DNA of 64,000 nt from Alcanivoracaceae bacterium (GCA_029213045.1 JARGPN010000006.1:294123-358122), one strand, 5' to 3'; shown: positions 47,817 through 56,490, numbered from the stretch's first letter. Program-made: numbers and translations. The notes: generated by a model from the sequence alone, not told the origin.

Positions 47817-48404
47817 TTAAATATGCGTTTTTAAATGCTGGCGTAGCTCAGGAAAGAACTGTGCGAAGTCAGCAGAAAACTCCCCGTACTGCGCGGATAA
47901 TATTTCCACACTGTCTTCAAGCGTTAGGTTAAGCCCACGGCGCCGATTGAAACGCTCACTGATGCGCTGCAAGGCAAATTCGATCCCAGTCGCGTGCTGG
48001 TAGCTACCAAGTAGATCGTGATCGATCATGCGCGTCATCGCCACTCTAGAGTCGGCAGGCAACAACACGAGCTGATCACGAACTTCGCTATAGAGTACTC
48101 CGGTAAATTCTTGAAAAGACTGCGAGTGGTAAGTGTCCCACTCGCGCGCCAAAATATGATCATAAAAAACATCAACAAGAATGCCGGAATAACGTCGGTA
48201 TTGGCTCGGCAGACGCCGCCGACTTTGCCACACCAACTCATGACTATCGGTAAATGCATCAATCAACTGGTGATGCGCCATGCCCAGCTTCACGCGCTCA
48301 GACAGCTCCTGTCTGGCGCTGCCCTTGACCAAATCGGCAATAAGATTACCGAGACGAAGTTGTGGATCCGCCGGCGCCAAGCTTGCGTGCGCAAGCCAGT
48401 TCAT
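47817..48404 (-). CDS. acpH: Acyl-carrier-protein phosphodiesterase
   Basis: A 195-aa HD-like enzyme that removes 4'-phosphopantetheine from acyl carrier protein. It starts with the family signature MNWLAHASLA (the ATG at 48404 has GGAGAGG upstream), then RLGNLIADLVKG, GMAHHQLIDAFTDSH and GILVDVFYDHILAREW, which hold the His/Asp metal ligands. It is convergent with the Kef-type antiporter gene, 21 bases apart. It adds to the acyl-carrier theme in this window, together with fabI. Confidence 0.92.
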   Translation of the reverse strand: MNWLAHASLAPADPQLRLGNLIADLVKGSARQELSERVKLGMAHHQLIDAFTDSHELVWQSRRRLPSQYRRYSGILVDVFYDHILAREWDTYHSQSFQEFTGVLYSEVRDQLVLLPADSRVAMTRMIDHDLLGSYQHATGIEFALQRISERFNRRRGLNLTLEDSVEILSAQYGEFSADFAQFFPELRQHLKTHI

Positions 48405-48583
48405 ACGCCTCTCCAATACGTGTTCTGCTTGTGCATTTTAAATTCCCGATTTCAAAATAAATCTATCGTAGTATCAGTTTGAACCACTTACAAAAATGCC
48501 TCCAGTCCAGTCGAGCCCTCAGATATTGATCGTGCCATCGTACTCCGATAGCATCTTCGTAACACGACTAGAAGAATCAATGT

Positions 48584-49192
48584 ATGCGCGCTGCGATTTT
48601 ATTTCTATTAATGTTCATGTCCGTGGCCGCCACCTCCCCGAGCATGTCCTCATCCGTTACGCCTAGTCGGACGTATACGCAAGAGCTTGCACGTGCACAC
48701 GAAGCGCATTTATTAACGCTCGCAAATTCGCCAAACCTTCGAGCCTTTCTAGAACAAAAAAAAGAGCAGACGAGCTCATTGAAGAAAATCCTCACTTTTG
48801 ATAAACGTTGGGCCACGGACGACGAATTACGCAGCTCGGTTACAGACAACACTATTGCTCGACAATTTCAACGATTACTGGATGACGATCGATACGGTAT
48901 CGCTGAGATAATGCTTACCGATGGCTTCGGCTCATTACTTGCTGCGCGCCCGGAACCATCTGATTACTGGCAAGGAGATGAGGAAAAATTTTATGCGCCG
49001 GTTCAATCATCTGATACTTATGTCAGTAAAGCAGCATGGGATGAGAGCTCACGAACAAACTCATTCTTTATTTCCATACCCATCGAGTCGAACGGTGAAT
49101 TTATAGGGGTGTTGATCGCAGGCTTAAAAATAACGCAAGAGTATATGATGCACATGCCAATAGAAGAATTGTTTAGATTACGGGCGCAGTAA
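48584..49192 (+). CDS. Exported stand-alone Cache/PDC-like sensor protein
   Basis: 202 aa with a signal peptide-like start (MRAAILFLLMFMSVAATS). A helical segment (30-110) leads to a PAS-like extracytoplasmic fold with IMLTDGFGSLLAA, SDYWQGDEEKF and FISIPIESNGEFIGVLIAGL, the pattern of double-Cache/PDC sensor modules. There is no membrane helix near the C-terminus and no kinase or cyclase output domain. It probably binds a small ligand in the periplasm and works with another protein. The family assignment is by pattern only. Confidence 0.6.
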   Translation: MRAAILFLLMFMSVAATSPSMSSSVTPSRTYTQELARAHEAHLLTLANSPNLRAFLEQKKEQTSSLKKILTFDKRWATDDELRSSVTDNTIARQFQRLLDDDRYGIAEIMLTDGFGSLLAARPEPSDYWQGDEEKFYAPVQSSDTYVSKAAWDESSRTNSFFISIPIESNGEFIGVLIAGLKITQEYMMHMPIEELFRLRAQ

Positions 49193-49614
49193 GATTGAAG
49201 CCGAGTCTCTCTAATTAGAAAAACAGACCAACCCAACATTCCCCTTTTTATCCAATTAGCCCCGCTACTTAGTTACATCCATCCCCATACTGACCTTTTT
49301 TAGCAGCCAAACTCATATCGGATATAGAAAAATCTTTGCGTACGCGGCAGCGCGTAAACGTTTCGACATTTTTATGCGCTATGTTGGCGCACAGCAGGCA
49401 AGCACCTTCAAAAAGCCCTCATACCCGCCCAAAAGATATCACTTTAATCTCACTCCTCAAGAATATTCTTAAAAGAACTTACACATTCCTCGGCACGATA
49501 TTTTGTTAAGACCGAGAAACACACACTATGTTAGGTGAAAGCCGCCCTTTGCTTCGTCTTCTTGGGCACTTTCTTGCACATCTTGAATTTCAAAAACCAA
49601 CGAGGAGTAACACC
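49193..49614. other. Intergenic region, no gene recognised
   Basis: About 420 A+T-rich bases between the Cache-like gene and the thioesterase. The thioesterase frame is open from 49528, but its natural start is later. No hairpin or RNA gene stands out. Confidence 0.4.
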
Positions 49615-50118
49615 ATGACCAACCAAGCTAACGCCACACCACTATTGCAATCTCGCCTCTTCAGCGGGGACATCTCAAACGTTGAGGTTCACCCTGAGAA
49701 CTGGGCAAAAAAAACGTTCCATCACACGATCGATACTTTCCTGAAAGATTCGAACTCTTACACTAATATCTATTTTTCACGGTATTTTGAGTGGCAAGGC
49801 GTATGCAGGGAGCATTGGTTCCATAAGCACATCACCCGCGACATGCTTCAAAACGAGGGAGTCTTAATCACAAAGACCGCACACAATGATTACATCAATG
49901 AGGCTTTCCCATTTCAGACGGTTAAATGCCACCTAAATAGCTATATGGTTAAGAAGTGCTCTTTCTATCTAATCTTCCGATTTTATATTGAAGGGAAACT
50001 TGTATCGATGGGGTATCAACAAATCGTTTTTGCTGATCACAGCAAGAAAATCACTCGGTTCCCCGAGTTTATTATTAAGAAAGTAAAGCAGTATGAAATA
50101 CCAGCGGACGCTTTATAG
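49615..50118 (+). CDS. Hotdog-fold thioesterase-like protein
   Basis: A 167-aa protein from the ATG at 49615, which has a strong GAGGAG element seven to eight bases upstream. The stretch TIDTFLKDSNSYTNIYFSRY then FEWQGVCREHWF resembles the catalytic helix region of 4-hydroxybenzoyl-CoA / YbgC-type thioesterases, in which a tyrosine- and asparagine-rich strand is followed by the hotdog helix. The usual catalytic Asp position reads Asn/Ser here, so activity is uncertain. The C-terminus has strands FYLIFRFYIEGKLVSMGYQQIVF. It is convergent with the histidine kinase gene. Confidence 0.6.
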   Translation: MTNQANATPLLQSRLFSGDISNVEVHPENWAKKTFHHTIDTFLKDSNSYTNIYFSRYFEWQGVCREHWFHKHITRDMLQNEGVLITKTAHNDYINEAFPFQTVKCHLNSYMVKKCSFYLIFRFYIEGKLVSMGYQQIVFADHSKKITRFPEFIIKKVKQYEIPADAL

Positions 50119-50145
50119 AGAGGGGTCCCTTATCGCAATTCTAAA

Positions 50146-51579
50146 CTAAGACTGCGCAACCTGCGCCGCGCCTTCATAGCCGAAGGCGCGGCCTTCTCCT
50201 TCTTGCAACGCAGGGAACGTCAACACAAAGCTTGTGAATTCACCGTGGCGGCTATGGCAGAGAATACTGCCCTGAAAACTGCTGATCACTCGCTTACAAA
50301 ACGCCAGCCCCATACCAGACCCTGACCCCTCGCGCTTCGTGGTAAAAAACTCTTCAAAAACGTGAGGAACTATGTCTGCGGGAATTCCCGGGCCAGTGTC
50401 AACAAAGGTCATTCTGTTTTGCGATCCGTGACGCTCTAGCGCCAATCTAACGCCGCCTTTGCCTTCCGCCTTTATGGCAAACAATGCATTTTTAATTAGG
50501 TTATACACCACGTACTTCATCAGCGTATCAGAGCCTAAGTAGATAAAGTCATGCTCTATATCTAGTTCAATATTATCCCGCTCGCCAGGGTTAAAGGGAT
50601 AATTGTCCACCGCATCGATAATCGTTATTGCCATTGAGTGAACGCTATAGTCGTAATATTTGTGAAGATCGCGATGCGCAGACGCCAAGGTAATATCAAT
50701 AATGGCGTTTGACTGGCGCACCTCCGTTTCAATATGTGCGGCAATATCTCGAATTTTTTCAAAGTGGTGCGTTTTAATGCCTTGCGCGCACAATTGGTTG
50801 TCTACCGCCAACTGATATCCTTTAAATAACTCCGGTAAATACTTCCCTATGGATTGCGCCTGCAATTGAATCGTCGCTAAGGGGGTGCGCATTTCGTGTG
50901 CAATAGTTGCAGCTATCGAGGCAGGGTTATCCATCAACCCGTATTTAACAATGGCAACTGTCATTATGCTAAAGCTAATCAAAATGAAAATAACGCCCGG
51001 CGGATAGAAGTCCACGCCGTAGTTACACAGATAATCCAATGAGGCAAAAAAGTAGATCAGCATCCCCACCACACAAGAGCGTAATCGCGCCTGCTGAAAA
51101 TGGTGTGCCTCGCGTTCTTCTAGCCAAGTGATATAGAGCCCTCGACAGACCACGACAGCTGTTTGCAATACGTGAACAAAGTGCAACACACCTGCTTTAG
51201 GGTAAAACCCCCACGAATACTCGTAATAGCCATTCACAAATAAATTCGTTGTAAGCATGACAGCCGCCAACCCGCAGGCAACCGCGTATGACGCGTGCAC
51301 GTAACGACGCTCATTTCTAGAATTGCTGATTTCCGATAAGAACTGATAGATGCTAGTCGGCAGAAAAAGAATAAAGAAGTAGCCTAACTTCACCAAAAAA
51401 TTGGCAATGTCAGGGTCTTTTACCTGATACAGCACAGCCCACGTTGCTTGCCAAAAAAATGTGGTAACGCATAAAAATAGAAAACTCGAACTGACACGCG
51501 TTAAGCCCTTGCGTTTCACCACGTAGAACCCAAGCGTTAAAAAAATTACGGAAATAATGGCAGGCAAAAAGGAATACAT
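50146..51579 (-). CDS. Membrane sensor histidine kinase with 7TM-type input domain
   Basis: 477 aa. Seven or so hydrophobic segments fill residues 1-215 and resemble the HisKA_7TM input module (FFWQATWAVLYQVKDPDIAN). The phosphoacceptor is His228 in IAHEMRTPLATI. The ATPase domain has the N box NLIKNALFAI, the G1 box DTGPGIP, the F box EEFFTT and the G2 box SGMGLAFCK. It should sense a membrane or diffusible signal and phosphorylate a response regulator, but none is encoded nearby. The membrane-domain-plus-kinase layout also recalls CqsS/LqsS quorum-sensing kinases; sequence alone does not decide. Confidence 0.8.
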   Translation of the reverse strand: MYSFLPAIISVIFLTLGFYVVKRKGLTRVSSSFLFLCVTTFFWQATWAVLYQVKDPDIANFLVKLGYFFILFLPTSIYQFLSEISNSRNERRYVHASYAVACGLAAVMLTTNLFVNGYYEYSWGFYPKAGVLHFVHVLQTAVVVCRGLYITWLEEREAHHFQQARLRSCVVGMLIYFFASLDYLCNYGVDFYPPGVIFILISFSIMTVAIVKYGLMDNPASIAATIAHEMRTPLATIQLQAQSIGKYLPELFKGYQLAVDNQLCAQGIKTHHFEKIRDIAAHIETEVRQSNAIIDITLASAHRDLHKYYDYSVHSMAITIIDAVDNYPFNPGERDNIELDIEHDFIYLGSDTLMKYVVYNLIKNALFAIKAEGKGGVRLALERHGSQNRMTFVDTGPGIPADIVPHVFEEFFTTKREGSGSGMGLAFCKRVISSFQGSILCHSRHGEFTSFVLTFPALQEGEGRAFGYEGAAQVAQS

Positions 51580-51930
51580 AATTTTTCTCGAAGTCAGCAG
51601 AAACAGCGTCTACTCACCGGCAATGGCTCTTTGGCACAAATTATAGAGGCATAATCTCGCATTCGACGCTCTCAAACCATGCTGTCAGGTCAATATCAGC
51701 AATAACATCGGCCTAAAGAATTAACCCGACGTCATCCCCGAAGAAAGTTAGGTTTCAATTCCATATCACGCCAGCGTGCATGCTGCCATCGCATGCATCC
51801 TATTTCATTGAATCCTTTAGAAACTGTTTAACAGTTTTAATTCTGTGCAAGACCCTAACCATTATATTGGCGCAAAATATTTCCTCTATTTTACAATTCA
51901 CTCACCATCAGCCAACGCAAGGAGCGCTTT
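51580..51930. other. Divergent intergenic region, no gene recognised
   Basis: About 350 bases between the divergent histidine kinase and the 320-aa gene. It must hold both promoters. I saw no clear palindrome or sigma-54 box. Confidence 0.4.
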
Positions 51931-52893
51931 ATGGCTATCAAAGATAGGCTTCCCTCCACGGATGCCCTGCTCGACTCCCTCCCATTACCCCGGGATTTCC
52001 TCACCCGGCTCGGCGTTCTCGCTGGGCACACAACGCGGCAAATCAGCATTGAGAGTGTTGGCGTTACCGGCGGTAATTTGTCGGACGTCGAGATCAACAA
52101 GGTCAATCTTGGCAATGCCTCTATTGGCACCATTACGATTGAAAATACGGAAGCGACGTTAAAACAAAGCAGTGCGTTTCTTTCCGGCGTGAAATCCATC
52201 GTTGAATTAAGCTTTAAGCTGAAATGGGAAATTAATCTCGGATGGATTGGTCATTGGGGCGACACCAATGATATTGGCAGCATGGATATTCCCGTGGATC
52301 TCGGCAATATTGATATTCCCAGCCTTGATAATATTGATCTCAGCATTCCTACGGTCAACATTCCCGCCGTTGTTGCCAACATGGCGCCCATCAATAACCT
52401 GAAGCTCGGTAACTTTTCATTGTCCGGCGCCGATATTGAAAAGCTTACCCTACCTTCCGCTGGCTTGAGCTTAACTGGCTTAGGCGTCGGCGACGTTACA
52501 GTAAGCTCATTGGCCGTACCCGGTGTGAACAGCAAAGCACTCACCGTTGCCCAAGCCAAACCTGAGTTAAACGTGGTACTGCCAGGCGCTACGGTAAACA
52601 ACCTATCAATCCCCGAAACAAGCATTCCTAGCATCGCCAGCAGTCCGTTCTCGACGCGTGCGATCGCATCAGATAAATCGCTCACCGTGAACCTTGGGCT
52701 ATTAAAAATCACGCTGTCGGTAACACCCACGGTTTTCCTTAATGTCGCCGCCATGACGATCAAGGACGCCAAGCTCAGCGCTTCGCTCGGCAGCGTTAAG
52801 ATCAAGGATATAAGCCTGCCTGTGTCAGTTCACGGGTTGTCTGCCACGGCCTTTGAGGCCAACGGCCTTAGCGTTAACCAGATAAAATTTTAA
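51931..52893 (+). CDS. Unrecognised 320-aa protein with repeated short beta-strand motifs
   Basis: No family is recognised with confidence. There is no signal peptide or membrane segment. The N-terminus (PSTDALLDSLPLPRDFLTRL) is helical. A central region then alternates Ile/Val/Leu with Asp, Gly, Ser and Pro in short strands of 8-11 residues (for example IGSMDIPVDLGNIDIPSLDN, IDLSIPTVNIPAVV, LTLPSAGLSLTGLGVG), which suggests a beta-solenoid or lipid-binding barrel. The last 90 residues have longer amphipathic strands (LTVNLGLLKITLSVTPTVFL). A GGAG-like element precedes the ATG. An 89-aa gene follows 11 bases later, so the two are an operon. Confidence 0.6.
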   Translation: MAIKDRLPSTDALLDSLPLPRDFLTRLGVLAGHTTRQISIESVGVTGGNLSDVEINKVNLGNASIGTITIENTEATLKQSSAFLSGVKSIVELSFKLKWEINLGWIGHWGDTNDIGSMDIPVDLGNIDIPSLDNIDLSIPTVNIPAVVANMAPINNLKLGNFSLSGADIEKLTLPSAGLSLTGLGVGDVTVSSLAVPGVNSKALTVAQAKPELNVVLPGATVNNLSIPETSIPSIASSPFSTRAIASDKSLTVNLGLLKITLSVTPTVFLNVAAMTIKDAKLSASLGSVKIKDISLPVSVHGLSATAFEANGLSVNQIKF

Positions 52894-52903
52894 GGAGATC
52901 ACC

Positions 52904-53173
52904 ATGCACACGCTTTCCCATAGAGATTTTGAGAAGCGATGGAACGCTGCCACCAAAGGTGCAAGCCGTCCCATTGAAGTGAACTGTAAGGGCCCTGCTA
53001 TCTCGTTATCCATCGAAACCATTCTGGATAGCTATGAAACGCAGATGAAAGTGGCAGTGAAAGCGCATGCCATTGATGCCGATCAGTGTCGTGACGTATG
53101 CGAAAAAATTGCTGCGCTGAAGTCTCTGACCCGTCCACTCGACGAAAAGATGCGGCCATTCCTAAAGCTTTAG
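52904..53173 (+). CDS. Small partner protein of the 320-aa gene, unknown family
   Basis: 89 aa, soluble and mostly helical, with no recognised domain. The middle part (KGPAISLSIETILDSYETQM) leads to a helical half with two cysteines (DQCRDVCEKIAALKSL) and a C-terminal LDEKMRPFLKL. AAGGAGA just upstream of the ATG is an excellent ribosome binding site and overlaps the end of the 320-aa gene. Co-expression with the larger protein is very likely. A chaperone or regulatory subunit role is possible but unsupported. A strong hairpin follows 30 bases after the stop. Confidence 0.6.
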   Translation: MHTLSHRDFEKRWNAATKGASRPIEVNCKGPAISLSIETILDSYETQMKVAVKAHAIDADQCRDVCEKIAALKSLTRPLDEKMRPFLKL

Positions 53174-53201
53174 CCATCAAACAATAAATATGCTCAACAT
53201 C

Positions 53202-53234
53202 GCATCGAGCGCCTCTTAAAAAGGCGTTCGATGC
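53202..53234 (+). other. Stem-loop after the 320/89-aa operon
   Basis: A 12-bp stem (GCATCGAGCGCC / GGCGTTCGATGC, one G-U pair) with a 9-base A/T-rich loop. No T-run follows, so it is not a classical terminator. It may protect the 3' end of the mRNA. Confidence 0.5.
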
Positions 53235-53519
53235 CCACCTAATACCAAACATGGGGCATTTAGAGTGCGCCGAGGTGAAACATGGCGAAAATAACCCCAA
53301 AATACCGCTGTCGCAGCCGAACAATTGAAAGATTCATTTGACTTTATCTACACACCCGCTACCCTGAGCTGGCTAGAAAGTACTGCTTATCTTTATGTCT
53401 CGTCACTACGATGTCTGGTTTCATCGACATTCGTCCTGTAACTCATAAGTAATGTCACTACTTCCTTGCACAACCGTCACCTCGGTGACACACATTACTT
53501 TTTAAAAAAGGACACAAAC
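53235..53519 (+). promoter_or_regulatory. Upstream and probable leader region of cspA-type gene
   Basis: About 285 bases without a gene precede the cold-shock gene. In cspA-type genes a long, structured 5' leader acts as an RNA thermosensor, so some of this stretch is probably transcribed. A 6-bp inverted pair is seen in GTCACCTCGGTGAC just before the ribosome binding site. The exact transcription start is not visible. Confidence 0.45.
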
Positions 53520-53726
53520 ATGTCGACAGTAACCGGCACAGTAAAATGGTTTAACGAGAGCAAAGGTTTTGGCTTCATCCAGCAGGAAAATGGCCCAGAC
53601 GTATTCGCTCACTTCAGCGCTATCACCGGTGACGGCTTCAAAACCCTAACCGAAGGCCAGAAAGTTGAGTTCACTATTACTCAAGGCCAGAAAGGCCCAC
53701 AAGCTGCGAACATCGTAGCTCTGTAA
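53520..53726 (+). CDS. Cold-shock protein, CspA family
   Basis: A 68-aa OB-fold protein with both RNA-binding motifs (KGFGFI and DVFAHFSA). It is an RNA chaperone. The ATG at 53520 has AAGGA eight bases upstream and starts [11 protein letters not shown], the normal beginning. The longer frame from 53466 is leader. It is monocistronic with its own terminator. Sequence alone does not tell whether it is cold-induced or constitutive. Confidence 0.95.
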   Translation: MSTVTGTVKWFNESKGFGFIQQENGPDVFAHFSAITGDGFKTLTEGQKVEFTITQGQKGPQAANIVAL

Positions 53727-53764
53727 TAGCGACGCGCATTACTGCCCTTTAGGGGCGGCAATGA

Positions 53765-53800
53765 CAAAAAAGGCAGATCCTACGGGGTCTGCCTTTTTTT
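53765..53800 (+). terminator. Terminator of the csp gene
   Basis: A6 then a stem of about ten pairs beginning GGCAGA and ending TCTGCC, followed by T7. Confidence 0.9.
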
Positions 53801-53888
53801 ATGGGCGTCTGTTAAATCAAAAGAATTTAGCTATTAGCGAGGCGGTAATGATAGGTCATTCACAACCCCGCTCCCGTCTTCCTCACGA

Positions 53889-54341
53889 CTAATCGTCTGC
53901 AAAGTCACGGATTGCTAACACGAGCTGCCAAATCTGCTCGTCCGTGTACTGCGGATGCTCAGGCATCGACGAAGGTGCCGCGCCCTGACGAATCACCCAG
54001 AACAATTGACCGTCTGGAATATCAGCCATTGTCGGTGTACAGGTAAAGTTACGCGGAGGTGGTGCAAAGCTCTTCGATAGCAAGCCATTGCCATCGCCCT
54101 TCTTGCCATGACATTTGACGCAGTCGCCACCGCCTTCCTTACCGCGATACAAGCGCTTGCCCGCTTTGAGATTACTGCGATTCAACGTCAGCGGATTTTC
54201 TTGCCACAAAACATCGTCCGGCGCGACCTGGGTCTCTCTATACTGAGGGCACTGTGCACTCGCATTAAAGGCAACCAGCAGAGAGGTTAATGCCAATGTC
54301 GCTCGAAATGCGTTCAATCCCGTCTTCGTTGTTTTCTTCAT
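53889..54341 (-). CDS. Exported c-type cytochrome (class I, single haem)
   Basis: About 150 aa with a Sec signal peptide ending near NASAQ. One haem-binding motif CVKCH (in GGDCVKCHGKKGDGNG) is followed by the distal methionine candidate in SSMPEHPQ and the family's C-terminal helix QLVLAIRDFADD. It is a periplasmic electron carrier. The ATG at 54341 precedes the signal peptide; the frame is open further upstream without one. No oxidase genes are adjacent, so the partner is unknown. It is divergent from the pirin gene. Confidence 0.85.
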   Translation of the reverse strand: MKKTTKTGLNAFRATLALTSLLVAFNASAQCPQYRETQVAPDDVLWQENPLTLNRSNLKAGKRLYRGKEGGGDCVKCHGKKGDGNGLLSKSFAPPPRNFTCTPTMADIPDGQLFWVIRQGAAPSSMPEHPQYTDEQIWQLVLAIRDFADD

Positions 54342-54470
54342 AAACTTATACTGCCTGCGCACTAGGTCTTGTACGATTGTGCCTGAACACATCAAGACTG
54401 CACATGTCTTTCAGAAAGACTTTTGACGCGGTCGTGATTTATCACTCTTACACCCACTTGAACTGAATTT

Positions 54471-55184
54471 ATGCAGACCGTCCTCGAACACACTCTCGAC
54501 ATTACTGGTTTTGCAGGAGTGCGTGAGCGTGTTTACGTGATGGATTCACAACAGTTTAGCGGTAGCAGCCACGAAGAGGCTGCGGACGGTCTTGGGCCAT
54601 TTGTTTACCTTGCCGATGCCCACATACGCCCCGGCGGCAGCACCGGCATGCACGCACACAGTAACATCGACATTGTTACGATCATGCTGCGCGGAGAACT
54701 GAGCCATCAGGGCTCACTTGGACACGGCACAGTGCTACATCAAGGCAGCGCGCAAATTCAATTTTCTGGACGCGCTGGATTCAGCCACAACGAAGTAAAT
54801 GCCTCTGGCTCCTTTAATCGTTTTATCCAAATCTGGGTGAAGCCGGATACAGCGGCATTAAACGACGAAGCGAAATATCACGACATTCACTTCGACGCAG
54901 ACAATACAACTCGGCTTTACACTCACCCCGCCACGGAAGCACACCTAGACTTTATTGGGCTGAAACCGAAACAAAAACTCGTATTTGAAAACGATGCGTT
55001 GGTATTTTTAATTGAGGGTGACCTGCTCGTTAGCGAGGGAGAACATAACGAGCAAGTTACCGGTACAGGTTTGGTTCGAAGCATTAAGGAAAAGCACGCC
55101 ATTACCAGCATGGTATGCGAAAAAGCCAGTCAGCTAATTGCTATACATAGCGAGGCAAAGCTGTTTATTCACGATACAAAATAA
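54471..55184 (+). CDS. Pirin-family bicupin protein
   Basis: A 237-aa double-cupin protein. The N-terminal cupin has the pirin metal-site pattern: GMHAHSNIDIVTIMLRGELS takes the place of the usual HPHRGFE, and GFSHNEVNASG follows. The C-terminal cupin is intact in outline. Bacterial pirins range from quercetin dioxygenases to regulators of central metabolism. The altered first histidine motif leaves the activity open. It precedes the DUF4334 gene on the same strand by about 130 bases. Confidence 0.8.
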   Translation: MQTVLEHTLDITGFAGVRERVYVMDSQQFSGSSHEEAADGLGPFVYLADAHIRPGGSTGMHAHSNIDIVTIMLRGELSHQGSLGHGTVLHQGSAQIQFSGRAGFSHNEVNASGSFNRFIQIWVKPDTAALNDEAKYHDIHFDADNTTRLYTHPATEAHLDFIGLKPKQKLVFENDALVFLIEGDLLVSEGEHNEQVTGTGLVRSIKEKHAITSMVCEKASQLIAIHSEAKLFIHDTK

Positions 55185-55317
55185 CGCTATTTGTTGCGCC
55201 TATTACATGACGGACGACGATCTTTGACGCATTAAACGGAGAACGTGCGCGGGTTTGTCATTGCAGTGGCACCGCACACGACTAGAATTCCACCATCGAA
55301 ACGCCACAGAGATTCCC

Positions 55318-55848
55318 ATGAGTGCATTCAACGATTTATTAGCCCAAGGCCTATGCGAGCCTCAACAAGCGCTTGATCTATTCGATTCACTTGAGCCTGT
55401 CGCACTAGACGCAATGATTGGCCAATGGCGCGGCGCAGGCTTTCATACCAACCACCCTATGGATGGCTTGCTGGAAACATTCAATTGGTACGGTAAGAAT
55501 TTTATCGACACCGAAACGGTACATCCGCTGGTATGTTTAGACGCGCAAGGCAATAAGTTTAGCGTAGACCCCTGCCGCATTCCGATGTCGCTAGCGATGA
55601 CACCGGCCATGCCGCGTAACAGCTTTATGGGAAAAGTTTTTCAGGCGGGAAGAGCACTATTTTCTACCACAAAGCCCCGCGCTCGATTACGTATGACCGA
55701 ACTGCGCGGCAAAGTGAGTGCGACCATGATTTACGATCACCTCCCTATTAACGACGTTTTTAGAAAGGTAGATGACAACACGCTATTTGGCTTGATGGAT
55801 ATGCGTGGCTTTACTTCACCGTTCTTCTTTGTACTCTACCGCGCCTGA
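55318..55848 (+). CDS. GXWXG / DUF4334-family protein
   Basis: A 176-aa protein starting MSAFNDLLAQG at the ATG at 55318. An N-terminal GXWXG motif is in MIGQWRGAGFHTNHPMDG. The DUF4334 part ends RLRMTELRGKVSATMIYDHL then LMDMRGFTSPFFFVLYRA. The family is a small beta-barrel of unknown function. The stop is part of a perfect 8-bp hairpin shared with the convergent methyltransferase gene. The 21 codons upstream of 55318 do not belong to the family. Confidence 0.8.
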   Translation: MSAFNDLLAQGLCEPQQALDLFDSLEPVALDAMIGQWRGAGFHTNHPMDGLLETFNWYGKNFIDTETVHPLVCLDAQGNKFSVDPCRIPMSLAMTPAMPRNSFMGKVFQAGRALFSTTKPRARLRMTELRGKVSATMIYDHLPINDVFRKVDDNTLFGLMDMRGFTSPFFFVLYRA

Positions 55849-55861
55849 AATAATCAGGCGC
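55841..55861. other. Hairpin spanning the stop codons of two convergent genes
   Basis: GCGCCTGA AATAA TCAGGCGC: perfect 8-bp arms with a 5-base loop. Each arm contains or abuts the stop of one convergent gene, only 5 bases apart. There is no T-run on either side. Confidence 0.6.
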
Positions 55862-56474
55862 TTGCCACGCCCCAATAGTTATACGTCATCATCTTAGGGC
55901 CCGGGAGGTATTGCTGCTCTAAGGTGTCTAGCGTAAACCCAGCGGATGTTAATAACCCTGGGATGTCCCTATCCAAATGACACCCTCCAGCCACTTTTTT
56001 CCAATACGGCGTCACTCTGCTTTGCCAGTTCAGCACATTCTGATCGGGCGCGGCGCCATGCTCGCAATAAAACAATTTCCCACCTGGCACTAGCACCCTT
56101 CGCATTTCAATAAGCGCGCTTACAGGATCAGGAATGGTGCACAGCGTAAAGGTGATCACGATTGAATCTATGCTGGCATCCGGCAACGGAATTTTTTCGG
56201 CAGAAAGCCCTAGCAATTCCACGTCTAGCTTTACTTCATCACACCGCTTTTTAGCGAGACTATGCATCTGCAAGCTAGGATCAAGGCCAATTAATTTTTT
56301 CAGTTTACTCTGGTCGTAATGCTTTAAATTTAAACCGGTGCCAATACCGATTTCCAATACTGTTCCGTATGCCAACGGCACGATCTTTTCACGCTGACGG
56401 TGCACTACGTTCATGCCACACGCTATATCAATCAAGTAAGGCAGTATTTTTCTGTCGTACCAACTTTCACTCAT
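55854..56474 (-). CDS. Class I SAM-dependent methyltransferase (methyltransf_11)
   Basis: A 206-aa enzyme from the ATG at 56474. Motif I is LEIGIGTGLNLKHYD, with the acidic strand end in GLDPSLQMH. The motif II region is SIDSIVITFTLCTIPDP, and post-II is VLVPGGKLFYCEHG. This pattern resembles phospholipid or small-molecule methyltransferases of the UbiE/PmtA kind. The substrate is unknown. It lies 16 bases downstream of the amidase gene and is probably in its operon. A TTG at 56498 would overlap the amidase, but the ATG has AGGTT upstream. Confidence 0.8.
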   Translation of the reverse strand: MSESWYDRKILPYLIDIACGMNVVHRQREKIVPLAYGTVLEIGIGTGLNLKHYDQSKLKKLIGLDPSLQMHSLAKKRCDEVKLDVELLGLSAEKIPLPDASIDSIVITFTLCTIPDPVSALIEMRRVLVPGGKLFYCEHGAAPDQNVLNWQSRVTPYWKKVAGGCHLDRDIPGLLTSAGFTLDTLEQQYLPGPKMMTYNYWGVASA

Positions 56475-56490
56475 GCTTTTTAACCTACTG

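Noticed and set aside
51630-51660. Sigma-54 promoter beginning TGGCAC
   Set aside because: The -12 part does not fit: the GC of the TTGC element is missing at the required spacing.
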